Assembly: GCA_937927415.1 (NCBI GenBank)
Contig: CALBDS010000044.1
Location: forward strand, 62,001-126,000
Length of the DNA stretch: 64,000 nt
Source: an uncultured Rhodospirillaceae bacterium
GTDB lineage: Bacteria > Pseudomonadota > Alphaproteobacteria > Azospirillales > Azospirillaceae
Reading direction: 5' to 3'
A program made the position numbers and the translations under genes. Below, piece by piece: positions 41,474-50,424 of this stretch. The stretch's first letter is position 1. Each line of letters starts with the position of its first letter. The notes under the pieces were generated by a model, which made no database searches, was not told the DNA's origin, and saw nothing but the letters and a program-made list of their open reading frames with translations.

Positions 41474-42421
41474 ATGAAGATCTGCGTTGCGGGCGCCGCC
41501 GGCGCTTTCGGCATGAAGCATCTGGAGGCGGTCGCCGCCATCGATGGGATCGAGGTGGTGTCGGTGGTCGGCGGCGAGCCGGACGACATCGAAGGCTTCG
41601 CCAAGGAACGCGGCATCCCCCACTGGACCAAGGATCTGAACGAGAGCCTGCAGCGCAGCGATGTGGAGGCGGTGATCCTCGCCACCCCCACCCCGGTTCA
41701 CGCGGCGCAGGCCATCCAGTGCCTGGAACACGGCAAGCATGTGCTGGTCGAAATCCCCATGGCCGACAGCCTGGCCGACGCCGAACGGCTGGTCGCGGTG
41801 CAGAAGGCCACCGGGCTGGTCGCCATGGCCGGTCACACCCGCCGCTTCAACCCCAGCCACCAGTGGATCCACAACCGCATCAAGGCCGGCGAGCTGAAGG
41901 TTCTGCAGATGGACGTGCAGACCTATTTCTTCCGCCGCTCCAACATGAACGCGCTGGGCAAGCCGCGCACCTGGACCGACCATCTGCTGTGGCACCACGC
42001 CTGCCACACCGTCGATCTGTTCCAGTACCAGACCGGCGAGGTGGCCGATAAGGTCCAGGCGCTCCAGGGGCCGATCCACCCGACGCTGGGCATCGCCATG
42101 GACATGAGCATCGGCATGAAGGTTCCGTCGGGGGCCGTGTGCACGCTGTCGCTGTCGTTCAACAACGACGGGCCGCTGGGCACCTTCTTCCGCTACATCT
42201 GCGACAACGGCACCTACATCGCCCGTTACGACGACTTGTACGACGGCAAGGAGAACAAGATCGACCTCAGCGGCATCACCGTGTCGAACAACGGCATCGA
42301 GCTGATCGACCGCGAGTTCTTCTCCGCCATCCGCGACAAGCGCGAACCCAACGCCAGCGTTGCCCAGTGCCTGCCCGCCATGCAGACCCTGCACCGGCTG
42401 GAACAGTGCCTGAACGGCTGA
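41474..42421 (+). CDS. ligC: 4-carboxy-2-hydroxymuconate-6-semialdehyde dehydrogenase
   Basis: A 315-residue Gfo/Idh/MocA-family enzyme, the size of LigC. It starts MKICVAGAAGAFGMKHLEAVAAIDGIEVVSVVGGEPDD, with LEHGKHVLVEIPMADSLADAERL, GHTRRFNPSHQWIHNRI and WTDHLLWHHACHTVDLFQYQTGE, all typical of LigC/PmdC. It oxidises the hemiacetal form of CHMS to 2-pyrone-4,6-dicarboxylate with NADP. Encoded on the opposite strand from ligAB, in a second operon behind the LysR gene. Confidence 0.93.
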   Translation: MKICVAGAAGAFGMKHLEAVAAIDGIEVVSVVGGEPDDIEGFAKERGIPHWTKDLNESLQRSDVEAVILATPTPVHAAQAIQCLEHGKHVLVEIPMADSLADAERLVAVQKATGLVAMAGHTRRFNPSHQWIHNRIKAGELKVLQMDVQTYFFRRSNMNALGKPRTWTDHLLWHHACHTVDLFQYQTGEVADKVQALQGPIHPTLGIAMDMSIGMKVPSGAVCTLSLSFNNDGPLGTFFRYICDNGTYIARYDDLYDGKENKIDLSGITVSNNGIELIDREFFSAIRDKREPNASVAQCLPAMQTLHRLEQCLNG

Positions 42422-42435
42422 ACGGAGGATTGCCC

Positions 42436-43428
42436 ATGAACACGCGCACGCTGGGGCCGTTCACGGTATCGGCCGTCGGGCTGGGATGCATGAACCTGTC
42501 CCACGCCTATGGCGTGCCCCCGGCGCGCGAACACGCCGCGGCGGTGCTGCGGCGGGCGCTGGATCTGGGCATCACCTTCTTCGACACCGCCGCCCTTTAC
42601 GGTTTCGGGGCCAACGAGACCCTGCTGGGCGAGGTGCTGGCGGAGCACCGCAGCGCCTTCACCCTGGCCAGCAAGTGCGGCATGTTCCGCAACGACGCCG
42701 GCGTGCGGGAAATCGACGGGCGGCCGGAGGTGCTGAAACGCACCTGCGAGGACTCGCTGCGCCGCCTGCGCACCGACGTCATCGACCTTTACTATCTGCA
42801 CCGCTGGGACAAGCGCATTCCCATCGAGGACAGCGTGGGCGCGCTGGCCGATCTGGTGAAAGACGGAAAAATCCGCACCATCGGCCTGTCGGAGGTGTCG
42901 GCCTCCACCCTGCGCCGGGCGCACGCGGTCCATCCCATCACCGCGGTGCAGAGCGAATATTCCCTGTGGTCCCGCAACCCGGAAATCGGCGTGCTGGACG
43001 CCTGCCGCGCGCTGGGGGTGTCGTTCGTTGCCTTCAGCCCGCTGGCCCGCGGGTTCCTGACCGGCGCGCTGACCGAGGTGGACACGCTGGACGCCAAGGA
43101 CATCCGCCGGGCCATGCCGCGGTTCACCCCCGCCGGCTTTGCCGCCAACCTGCCGTTGCTTGAGGGAGCAAAGGCGGTGGCGTCCAAGGTCGGCTGCACC
43201 CCCGCCCAACTGGCCCTGGCCTGGGTTCTGGCCAAGGGGCGGGACATCACCGTCATCCCCGGCACCACCCGCCTCGACCATCTGGACGAGAACGCCGGGG
43301 CGGCGGCGGTCGAACTGGACGCCGCCACGGTGGCGGAACTGGACGCGCTGTTCGCACCGCACGCCGTGCACGGACCCCGCTACAACGCCGCCACCCAGGC
43401 GGAGATCGACACCGAAGAGTTCGCGTAA
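42436..43428 (+). CDS. Aldo/keto reductase
   Basis: A 330-residue AKR: GPFTVSAVGLGCMNLSHAYG, catalytic Asp and Tyr in FFDTAALYGFGANETLLGEVL, Lys in TLASKCGMF and His in YYLHRWDKRIPIED, then the NADPH region IPGTTRLDHLDENAGAAAVEL. It starts 14 bases after ligC, with GGAGG upstream, and is likely co-transcribed. A role in reducing aromatic aldehydes or a shunt product of the pathway is possible; the substrate is not determined. Confidence 0.9.
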   Translation: MNTRTLGPFTVSAVGLGCMNLSHAYGVPPAREHAAAVLRRALDLGITFFDTAALYGFGANETLLGEVLAEHRSAFTLASKCGMFRNDAGVREIDGRPEVLKRTCEDSLRRLRTDVIDLYYLHRWDKRIPIEDSVGALADLVKDGKIRTIGLSEVSASTLRRAHAVHPITAVQSEYSLWSRNPEIGVLDACRALGVSFVAFSPLARGFLTGALTEVDTLDAKDIRRAMPRFTPAGFAANLPLLEGAKAVASKVGCTPAQLALAWVLAKGRDITVIPGTTRLDHLDENAGAAAVELDAATVAELDALFAPHAVHGPRYNAATQAEIDTEEFA

Positions 43429-43495
43429 GGCCCGACAGACGCCCCCTTCACAACAGCAAAAGCGGGGGGCCGACCTTTATGATTTGGGAGGAATC

Positions 43496-44680
43496 ATGTC
43501 CGGAACGCTGCGCGGCGCCCTGATGGGCGCCGTCTTCACCATTGCCCTCGGAACCGGCACCGCGTGGGCGGGCACCATCAAGGTGGGGGTGATCGCCCCC
43601 TTCTCCGGCCCGTTCGCCACCGTGGGCAAGACCTTCAAGGAAGGCATCGAGGTCTATCAGGCCCAGCACGGCAAGACCGTCGGCGGCGACACCGTTGAAT
43701 TCATCTTCAAGGATCTGGATCAGGCCAACCCGGCCCAGAGCAAGGCGCTGGCCCAGGAACTGGTGGTCAAGGAAAAGGTCGGCTATCTGGCCGGGTTTTT
43801 CTTCACCCCCGACGCGCTGGCGGTCGCTCCGCTGATCGACGAAGCGAACATCCCCTGCGTCATCTTCAACGCCGCCACCTCGGCCATCACCGAAAAGTCG
43901 CCGCGCTACGTGCGCACCTCCTTCACCTTGTGGCAGAACACGGTGCCGCTGGCCCAGTATGTCGCCAAGCAGGGCGTGACCAAGGTGGCGACGGCGGTCA
44001 GCGATTACGGCCCCGGCATCGACGGCGAAACCGCCTTCAAGAAGACGTTCGAGGCCGAGGGCGGCCGGGTGGTGGACAGCATCCGCATGCCGCTGAAGTC
44101 CACCGACTTCGCCCCCTTCATGCAGCGCATCAAGGATTCCGGCGCCCAGGCCATCTATGCCTTCCTGCCCGCCGGCCCGACCACGCTCGCCTTTGCCAAG
44201 GCGTTCAGCGACACCGGGCTGAAGGCCCAGGGTGTGAAGTTCTACGGCCCCGGCGACATCACCCAGGAACCCGACCTGCCGGCACTGGGCGATGCGGCGG
44301 CGGGGATCATTTCCACCTTCAACTACAGTCAGGTCCATGATTCCGACCTGAACCGCGCCTTCGTCGCCAAGCACAAGGAACTGTTCGGTTCGTCGGACAC
44401 CGTGACCTTCACCTCGGTCGGCGCCTATGACGGCGCCCATGTCATCTACAAGATGATCGAGGCGACGGGCGGCAAGTCCGACGGGCTGAAGGCGGTGGAA
44501 GCGGTCAAGGGCATGACGTGGGAAAGCCCGCGCGGCCCGCTGAAGATCGATCCCGACTCCCGCCACGTCACCCAGACCATCTATCTGCGCGTGACCGAGC
44601 CGAAGGACGGCAAGCTCCAGAACACGGAAATCGCCGCCTTCCCCAACCAGCCGGACTACGGTTTCAAGGTCGGCAAGTAA
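43496..44680 (+). CDS. Periplasmic substrate-binding protein of importer 2
   Basis: A 394-residue Peripla_BP_6 protein with a signal peptide (MSGTLRGALMGAVFTIALGTGTAWA) and mature start GTIKVGVIAPFSGPFATVGKTFKEGIEVYQAQHGKTVGGDTVEFIFKDLDQANPAQ. The start at 43496 has GGGAGGAA upstream. It opens the livK-H-M-G-F set placed directly behind the ligC genes, so an aromatic acid or a pathway intermediate is a likely ligand. It is clearly different in sequence from the binding protein of importer 1. Confidence 0.9.
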   Translation: MSGTLRGALMGAVFTIALGTGTAWAGTIKVGVIAPFSGPFATVGKTFKEGIEVYQAQHGKTVGGDTVEFIFKDLDQANPAQSKALAQELVVKEKVGYLAGFFFTPDALAVAPLIDEANIPCVIFNAATSAITEKSPRYVRTSFTLWQNTVPLAQYVAKQGVTKVATAVSDYGPGIDGETAFKKTFEAEGGRVVDSIRMPLKSTDFAPFMQRIKDSGAQAIYAFLPAGPTTLAFAKAFSDTGLKAQGVKFYGPGDITQEPDLPALGDAAAGIISTFNYSQVHDSDLNRAFVAKHKELFGSSDTVTFTSVGAYDGAHVIYKMIEATGGKSDGLKAVEAVKGMTWESPRGPLKIDPDSRHVTQTIYLRVTEPKDGKLQNTEIAAFPNQPDYGFKVGK

Positions 44681-44750
44681 TCCCTTTTCGGGTTCTGGCC
44701 CGCGTTCCGCCGGGGTGCCGGCGGGGCGCGGGTGGTTGGGAGTCTCGCTC

Positions 44751-45620
44751 ATGGAAACGGTATTCGGCATCGCCGTGGACGGCGTTGCGTATGGGATGAT
44801 CCTGTTCATCATCTCGGTCGGCCTGTCGGTCACGCTGGGGCTGATGCGGGTGGTCAATCTGGCCCACGGCGCCTTTGCCATGGCCGCCGGCTATGTCGCC
44901 TCCTACGCCGCCCAGACCATGGGCCTGCCCTATGGTCTGGCTTTGGTGGCGGCGGTGCTGCTGACGGTGGTGGCGACGCTGCCGCTGGAAAAGCTGCTGT
45001 ACCGCCGCATCTACGGCTCGGCCAACGAGCTTCGTCAGGTTCTGCTGACCATCGGCCTGACCTTCGTCATCGTCGCCGGCATCAATTATCTGTTCGGGCC
45101 GACGCTGAAGCGTATTCCGCTGCCCGAGATGCTGACCGGCACGCTGGATCTGGGGCCGAAATCCATCCCCACCCACCGCGCCTTCGTCATCGGCATGGGG
45201 GCTGCGACCATCCTGGCTCTGTGGTGGCTGCTGGAACGCACCAGCTTCGGCATCCGTCTGCGCGCGGCGGTGGACGATCCGGCCATGGCCGCGGCCCTGG
45301 GCATCCGCACCGAACGGCTTTACATGGCCACATTCGCGCTCGGCACCGGGCTGGCGGCCATGGGCGGGGTTCTGGGGGCGGAACTGCTGCCGTTGGAACC
45401 CTATTACGCCATCCGCTACATCGTGCTGTTCCTGGCGGTGGTGGCCGTGGGCGGGGCGGGCAGCATCTTCGGGTCGGCCGCCGCGGCGCTGACGCTGGGG
45501 GTGGTGGACACCGCGGGCAAGTACCTGATCCCCAACTTCGGCGAGTTCTTCTTCTACGCCGCGCTGATCCTGATCCTGTTCCGCTGGCCGCACGGTTTCT
45601 TCCAGGGGAGGGCGGCATGA
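44751..45620 (+). CDS. livH: Liv-type ABC permease (LivH), importer 2
   Basis: A 289-residue permease: VDGVAYGMILFIISVGLSVTLGLMRVVNLAHGAFAMAAGYVASYA at the N-terminus, then SFGIRLRAAVDDPAMAAALGIRTERLYMATFALGTGLAAMGG and VGGAGSIFGSAAAALTLGVVDTAGKYLIP, the standard LivH pattern. The start at ATG 44751 is chosen because the preceding codons are not conserved. The stop overlaps the livM start (ATGA). Confidence 0.93.
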   Translation: METVFGIAVDGVAYGMILFIISVGLSVTLGLMRVVNLAHGAFAMAAGYVASYAAQTMGLPYGLALVAAVLLTVVATLPLEKLLYRRIYGSANELRQVLLTIGLTFVIVAGINYLFGPTLKRIPLPEMLTGTLDLGPKSIPTHRAFVIGMGAATILALWWLLERTSFGIRLRAAVDDPAMAAALGIRTERLYMATFALGTGLAAMGGVLGAELLPLEPYYAIRYIVLFLAVVAVGGAGSIFGSAAAALTLGVVDTAGKYLIPNFGEFFFYAALILILFRWPHGFFQGRAA

Positions 45621-46636
45621 CGGCCGTCGAAAGCGACAAGATGACCACCAACACCTCCACCCTGCCCCATAGCCGCCCCGCCCTGCCCCGCATCGTGACC
45701 GACGCCATGCCGGTGGTGGTCATGGCGGTCGGCGGACTGGCCGCCTTCTGGCTGTTTCCCAACGATCTGGGACTGCTGACCCGCATCCTGGCCGCCGCCC
45801 TGTTCGTCATGTCGCTGGACATGGTGCTTGGCTATTGCGGCATCGCCACCCTGGGCCACGCCGCCATGTTCGGCACCGGCGCCTATGCTGCCGGCATCGT
45901 GGCCGTCAACTGGGTCAGCGACCCGCTGGCGCTGCTGGCCGTGGGCGGGGTGGCCGGCGGGCTGATCGCGCTGGCGACCGGCGCGCTGATCCTGCACGCC
46001 CGTGGGCTGACGCTGCTGATGCTGACCATCGCCGTCGCCCAGATCGTGCAGGAGGTCGCCAACAAGGCCCGCGACTGGACCGGCGGCAGCGACGGGCTGT
46101 CGGGCATCGACCCGGCTCCGGTGCTGGGGCTGTTCCGCTTCGATCTTTACGGACGCACCTCCTACCTGTTCGCGCTGGCGGTGCTGATCGTGGGCTTTCT
46201 GGTGGCGCGGCGGATCGTGCGCTCGCCCTGCGGGCTGGCCTGCCGCGGGGTTCGGGAAGAGCCGCTGCGCATCGCCGCCCTGGGCGGATCGCCGCGGCGC
46301 TATCTGGTGTCCATGTACGCGGTGGCCGGGGTGTTCGCCGGCATCGCCGGGGCGCTGACCGCCATCACCAGCGGCATCGTCGGTCTGGACAGCGTCGGCT
46401 TCTCGTGGTCGGCGGAAGCCATGATTATGCTGGTCCTGGGCGGCACCGGCCGTCTTTACGGGGCGGTGATCGGCACCGTGGCGTTCATGGCCATCCACCA
46501 CATCCTGGCATCCACCGATCCGTTCCACTGGATGCTGTTCATCGGGCTGTTCCTGATGGGGATCGTCCTGTTCCTGCCGGGCGGCATCGCCTCGCTGTCC
46601 GCGCGCGTTCTGCCGCTGGTGAAAGGGGGCCGGTGA
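45617..46636 (+). CDS. livM: Liv-type ABC permease (LivM), importer 2
   Basis: A 339-residue permease with LGYCGIATLGHAAMFGTGAYAAGIVAVNW, HARGLTLLMLTIAVAQIVQEVANKARDWTGGSDGLSGI and SPCGLACRGVREEPLRIAALGGSPRRYLVSMYAVAGVFAGIAGAL, typical of LivM. The first 30 residues are polar and an alternative Met at residue 9 exists. Overlaps livH by 4 bases and shares one base with the livG start (TGATG). Confidence 0.92.
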   Translation: MTAVESDKMTTNTSTLPHSRPALPRIVTDAMPVVVMAVGGLAAFWLFPNDLGLLTRILAAALFVMSLDMVLGYCGIATLGHAAMFGTGAYAAGIVAVNWVSDPLALLAVGGVAGGLIALATGALILHARGLTLLMLTIAVAQIVQEVANKARDWTGGSDGLSGIDPAPVLGLFRFDLYGRTSYLFALAVLIVGFLVARRIVRSPCGLACRGVREEPLRIAALGGSPRRYLVSMYAVAGVFAGIAGALTAITSGIVGLDSVGFSWSAEAMIMLVLGGTGRLYGAVIGTVAFMAIHHILASTDPFHWMLFIGLFLMGIVLFLPGGIASLSARVLPLVKGGR

Positions 46637-47397
46637 TGATCGACGCACCGCTGCTGCAGGTCGATGGCCTGAGCAAGAATTTCGGCGGGCTGCAGGTGTC
46701 CTCCAACATCTCCATGGACCTGCGCAAGGGTGACCGCTGCGCCCTGATCGGCCCCAACGGGGCGGGCAAGACCACCTTCGTCAACCTCGTCACCGGGGTC
46801 ATCCCGCCCACCGCCGGCACCATCCGCATCGAAGGCCACGACGTCACCCGCCAGTCGGCGGAAGCGCGGGTGCGCCGCGGGCTGATCCGCTCGTTCCAGG
46901 TGGCGCGCCTGTTCCGCAGCATGACCGTGCGCGAGCATCTGGAACTGGCGGTGCTGGAGCGCACGGGCCGCACCTTCCGTCTGTTCGCCAACGTCCGCCG
47001 CATCCCCGGCCTGGCCGACGAGGTGGCCGAACTGCTGGAGGGCATGGGCCTGACCGCCGTGGCCGAAACCGCCGTGGGCACGCTGGCCTATGGTCAGCAG
47101 CGCCTGCTGGAAATCGCGCTGGCGCTGGCGATGAAGCCCAAGGTTCTGATCCTCGACGAGCCGGCGGCGGGGGTTCCGCATTCGGAAAGCCACCGCATCC
47201 TGGACGCGCTCGACCGGCTGCCGGACGATCTGGCGGTGCTGATGATCGAGCACGACATGGATCTGGTCTTCCGCTTCGCCAAGCGCATCATCGTGCTGGC
47301 GCAGGGGCAGTTGCTGTGCAGCGGCACGGCGGCGGAAATCACCGCCGACCCCCGCGTCCGCGAGGTCTATCTGGGGAGCCGCGCCCATGCCCACTAA
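46636..47397 (+). CDS. livG: Liv-type ABC ATPase (LivG), importer 2
   Basis: A 253-residue ATPase: LSKNFGGLQVSSNISMDLRKGDRCALIGPNGAGKTTFVNLVTG (Walker A), RSFQVARLFRSMTVREHLELAV, signature LAYGQQRLLEIALALAMKP, Walker B VLILDEPAAGVPHSE, H-loop MIEHDMD. The 3' end overlaps livF by 11 bases. Confidence 0.93.
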   Translation: MIDAPLLQVDGLSKNFGGLQVSSNISMDLRKGDRCALIGPNGAGKTTFVNLVTGVIPPTAGTIRIEGHDVTRQSAEARVRRGLIRSFQVARLFRSMTVREHLELAVLERTGRTFRLFANVRRIPGLADEVAELLEGMGLTAVAETAVGTLAYGQQRLLEIALALAMKPKVLILDEPAAGVPHSESHRILDALDRLPDDLAVLMIEHDMDLVFRFAKRIIVLAQGQLLCSGTAAEITADPRVREVYLGSRAHAH

Positions 47398-48112
47398 GAA
47401 CACCATGAAGGAGAAGGGCTTTCTCGAAATCGCTGGCCTGACCGCCGGTTATGGCGAAACCCGCATCCTTGAGGATCTGACCTTCTCTGTCCTGCCCAAG
47501 GGGCGGGTGGCGCTTCTGGGCCGCAACGGGGTGGGCAAGACCACCACCATGGCCTCCCTGGTGGGGCAGACCACCCGCCACGCCGGCTCCATCCGGCTGG
47601 ACGGGGTGGAGCTGACCGGCCTGTCGTCGTCGGCGCGGGCCGACGCGGGGCTGGGCTTCGTGCCGCAGACCCGCGACATCTTCAAATCGCTGACGGTGGA
47701 GGAAAACCTCATCACCGGGCTGAAGAGCCGCCCCCGTTCGGCGCTGGAAGAGGCCTATGCCCTGTTCCCCCGCCTGAAGGAGCGGCGCAGCAACGGCGGC
47801 GGGCAATTGTCGGGCGGCGAGCAACAGATGCTCTCCGTCGCCCGCGCCCTGCTGGGGCAGCCGTCGGTGCTGCTGCTCGACGAGCCGCTGGAAGGGCTGG
47901 CCCCGGTGATCTGCGACCAGTTGATGGAGGCGCTGTCGCGCCTGGACATGACGGTGATCCTGGTGGAGCAACAGGTGGACCGGGCGCTGGATTTCGCCGA
48001 CACGGTGGTCATGCTGGACCGCGGGCGCGTGGTCCACATGGGACCGGCGGCGGCGGCCCGCGACGATCACACGCTGATGGAGCGCCATCTGGGCGTGGCG
48101 CTGGCGGCGTAA
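47387..48112 (+). CDS. livF: Liv-type ABC ATPase (LivF), importer 2
   Basis: A 241-residue ATPase: AGLTAGYGETRILEDLTFSVLPKGRVALLGRNGVGKTTTMASLVGQ (Walker A), GLGFVPQTRDIFKSLTVEENL, signature LSGGEQQMLSVARALLGQP, Walker B VLLLDEPLEGLAP. A start at the Met seven codons in is possible. Last gene of the importer 2 operon, followed by a long hairpin. Confidence 0.93.
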   Translation: MPTKNTMKEKGFLEIAGLTAGYGETRILEDLTFSVLPKGRVALLGRNGVGKTTTMASLVGQTTRHAGSIRLDGVELTGLSSSARADAGLGFVPQTRDIFKSLTVEENLITGLKSRPRSALEEAYALFPRLKERRSNGGGQLSGGEQQMLSVARALLGQPSVLLLDEPLEGLAPVICDQLMEALSRLDMTVILVEQQVDRALDFADTVVMLDRGRVVHMGPAAAARDDHTLMERHLGVALAA

Positions 48113-48126
48113 GGCTTCCTAAAACG

Positions 48127-48160
48127 ATCAGGCCCCCGTCCGCTCGGGCGGGGGCCTGAT
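48127..48160. terminator. Long GC-rich hairpin after importer 2
   Basis: ATCAGGCCCCCGTCC (48127-48141) and GGGCGGGGGCCTGAT (48146-48160) form a 15-bp stem with one G-U pair and a GCTC loop. It lies between the livF stop (48112) and the convergent transporter stop (48193); on the minus strand a TTTT follows it, so it may serve both directions. Confidence 0.8.
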
Positions 48161-48192
48161 TGCGTTGAAAAACCGATGAAGCGGCCGTCCGG

Positions 48193-49128
48193 TCAGGACC
48201 CCGGCCCCAGGTTGGGGTTGCTTTCCGCCGCCACCCCATGGGCCACCCGCTGTTCGCGGTAGAAGACGAACAGGCCGCTGCCGATGATGAGTGCCGCCCC
48301 CGACAGCACCTGAACGCTGGGTGCGGTGCCCCACACCACCAGATCCAGCACCACCGCCCACACGATAGCGATGTACTGGAACGGCACCACCGCCGCCGCC
48401 GGGCTGAGCGCCAGCGAACGGTTCATGGCCGCGTGCCCGACCAGCGCCACCACCCCCAGCAGCCCCAGCAGGAAGAAATCCACCACCCCCGGCATCACCC
48501 AGCCGGTGGATGCCACGGCACCGCCGATGATCCCGGTGCCGAAGGTCTGGTACGACACCAGGGTCAGCGTGCCGTCGGCGCGCAGCATGCGGGTGGTCAC
48601 CAGCCCCAGGGAAAACACCGTCGCCCCGATCAGCCCCACCAGCGAGGGGATGGGGTCGAACGCGCCGGTCGGGTTCAGCACCAGCACCACGCCGACGAAC
48701 CCCACCAGCACCGCCAGCCAGCGCCGCCAGCCCACCCGCTCCTTCAGCAGCGGCACCGACAGGGCGGTGACGATCAGCGGAGCGGCCATATAAATGGTCA
48801 TCACGTCGGCCAGCGGCAGCGACCGCACCGCCCAATAGAAGCACGCGATTTCCGTGCTGACGCACCCCACCCGCAGCAGGTGCAGCGGCAGACGCCGCAC
48901 ACCGAACACCGACCGCACACCGTCGCGCAGAATGAGCGGCAGCAGCAGGACCGCGCCGAACAGGCTGCGCACCGCCAGCAGCATGGCGACCGGGTACCCC
49001 GTCACCAGCCACTTGCCCAGGGCGTCGTTGATGGTGAACAGCGACATGCCCAGCAGCATCAGCAGAATGCCGGCGCGGGCCGATGCGGCGGGAGACGCCG
49101 AAGAGAGGGCGGTGGCGGAGGTGCTCAT
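48193..49128 (-). CDS. DMT-superfamily (EamA) transporter
   Basis: A 311-residue protein with ten hydrophobic segments and two EamA halves: ILLMLLGMSLFTINDALGKWLVTGYPVAMLLAVRSLFGAVLLLPLIL and GLIGATVFSLGLVTTRMLRADGTLTLVSYQTFGTGIIGGAV. The order WAVRSLPLADVMTIYMAAPLIVTALSVPLLKERVGWRRW is standard for drug/metabolite transporters. Substrate unknown. Divergent from a second, RhtA-like DMT gene. Confidence 0.88.
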   Translation of the reverse strand: MSTSATALSSASPAASARAGILLMLLGMSLFTINDALGKWLVTGYPVAMLLAVRSLFGAVLLLPLILRDGVRSVFGVRRLPLHLLRVGCVSTEIACFYWAVRSLPLADVMTIYMAAPLIVTALSVPLLKERVGWRRWLAVLVGFVGVVLVLNPTGAFDPIPSLVGLIGATVFSLGLVTTRMLRADGTLTLVSYQTFGTGIIGGAVASTGWVMPGVVDFFLLGLLGVVALVGHAAMNRSLALSPAAAVVPFQYIAIVWAVVLDLVVWGTAPSVQVLSGAALIIGSGLFVFYREQRVAHGVAAESNPNLGPGS

Positions 49129-49326
49129 GGTCTGACCAATGGGGAAATCGAGCGGTGAAGCTAAGCGGAGTGGTGCCGTTCGAGCACCCCCTCCCCCCGC
49201 AGGGCGGGCTTGTGCCTATCGCATAGGCATTCTATCGTCTATGGCTTGCGGTCCTGCCGCCCGGCGGCAAAGATCCTTGGGACCGATTCTTTCTCTCCTC
49301 CATTCCATTTTCAACCCAGGTGTCTG

Positions 49327-50229
49327 ATGAGCGACCGCGCGCGCGCCGTTCCATCGTCGTCCGTTCTGTTTCCCGTGCTGCTGGTTCTGGCCGCCATGGT
49401 ATCGCTCCAAATCGGAGCTTCGCTGGCCAAGGGGCTGTTTCCCGTGGTCGGCACGCCGGGCACGGTGGCCCTGCGGCTGGGGATGGGGGCGGCAATCCTG
49501 TGCGCGGTGCTGCGCCCCTGGCGGGTTTTGACCGGCAGCGGCATCGCGCCCGCCACCTTGCGGGCGGTTCTGGTCTATGGGGCATCGCTGGGGGTGATGA
49601 ATCTGACCTTTTACATGTCCCTGCGCACGGTGCCGCTGGGGATCTCGGTGGCGCTGGAATTCGTCGGGCCGCTGGCGGTGGCCCTGGCCGGTGCCCGCCG
49701 CATGGTGGACGTGCTGTGGGTGGTGCTGGCGGTGGCCGGGCTGTTGCTGCTGTTGCCGGTGAGCGGGATTGAAGAGGGGGTAGATCCGGTGGGGGCCGGA
49801 TACGCGCTGGCCGCCGGTGCCTGCTGGGCGATCTACATCCTGTTCGGCAAGAAGGCCGGCAGCGATCTGGGCACGCGGGGCAGCGCGCTGGGGGCGCTGG
49901 TGGCGGCGGTTCTGGTGGTGCCGGTGGGGGTGGCCGATGCGGGAACGGCACTGCTGGACCCGGCGGTTCTGCTGCCGGGATTGGGGGTCGCGGTCTTGTC
50001 CACCGCCCTGCCCTACGCGCTGGAGATCACCGCCCTGTCACGCCTGCCGTCGGCCACCTTCGGCACGCTGATGAGTGCTGAGCCGGCAATCGCCGCCCTA
50101 TGCGGCCTTGCCTTTCTTGGGGAAACGCTGAGCCTGCTGCAATGGCTGGCCATCGCCGCCGTCATCGCCGCATCCGCCGGTGCAACGGCCACCATCCGCC
50201 CCGACGGGCCACGCCACGGCGCCGATTGA
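49327..50229 (+). CDS. rhtA: RhtA-like threonine/homoserine exporter (EamA)
   Basis: A 300-residue ten-helix transporter. The sequence follows E. coli RhtA closely: VSLQIGASLAKGLFPVVGTPGTVALRLGMGAAILCAVLRPWR, VYGASLGVMNLTFYMSLRTVPLGISVALEFVGPLAVALAGARR, ACWAIYILFGKKAGSDLG and ALPYALEITALSRLPSATFGTLMSAEPAIAALCGLAFLGE. It probably exports threonine and homoserine or related compounds. It lies near metA, whose substrate is homoserine, but a remnant gene lies between and metA is on the other strand. Confidence 0.85.
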   Translation: MSDRARAVPSSSVLFPVLLVLAAMVSLQIGASLAKGLFPVVGTPGTVALRLGMGAAILCAVLRPWRVLTGSGIAPATLRAVLVYGASLGVMNLTFYMSLRTVPLGISVALEFVGPLAVALAGARRMVDVLWVVLAVAGLLLLLPVSGIEEGVDPVGAGYALAAGACWAIYILFGKKAGSDLGTRGSALGALVAAVLVVPVGVADAGTALLDPAVLLPGLGVAVLSTALPYALEITALSRLPSATFGTLMSAEPAIAALCGLAFLGETLSLLQWLAIAAVIAASAGATATIRPDGPRHGAD

Positions 50230-50421
50230 ATGTTTGGTTTTCCGCACAATTCAATGTTGGACGACGAGCGCCGCCAGAGCGCGGAGGCGGCGGATGCCAC
50301 CAGCCGGGCCATGGCCGCGGTTTATGCCGAACTGGGGTACGAGCTGGTTCCGCTGCCTCTGACGCCGGTGGCGGAGCGGGTGCGCTTCATCCGCACCCAC
50401 CTTCGGCCATCGGCCGGCTGA
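50230..50421 (+). pseudogene. C-terminal remnant of an AAA-family ATPase (COG3911-like)
   Basis: An open frame of 63 codons, starting directly after the exporter stop. SMLDDERRQSAEAADATSRAMAAVYAELGYELVPLPLTPVAERVRFI resembles the C-terminal end of the predicted ATPase family COG3911, whose full length is about 180 residues. The Walker A and B parts are absent; upstream sequence belongs to the transporter. So I read it as a truncated relic, although a translated small protein cannot be excluded. It ends 3 bases from the convergent metA stop. Confidence 0.5.
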
Positions 50422-50424
50422 GGG

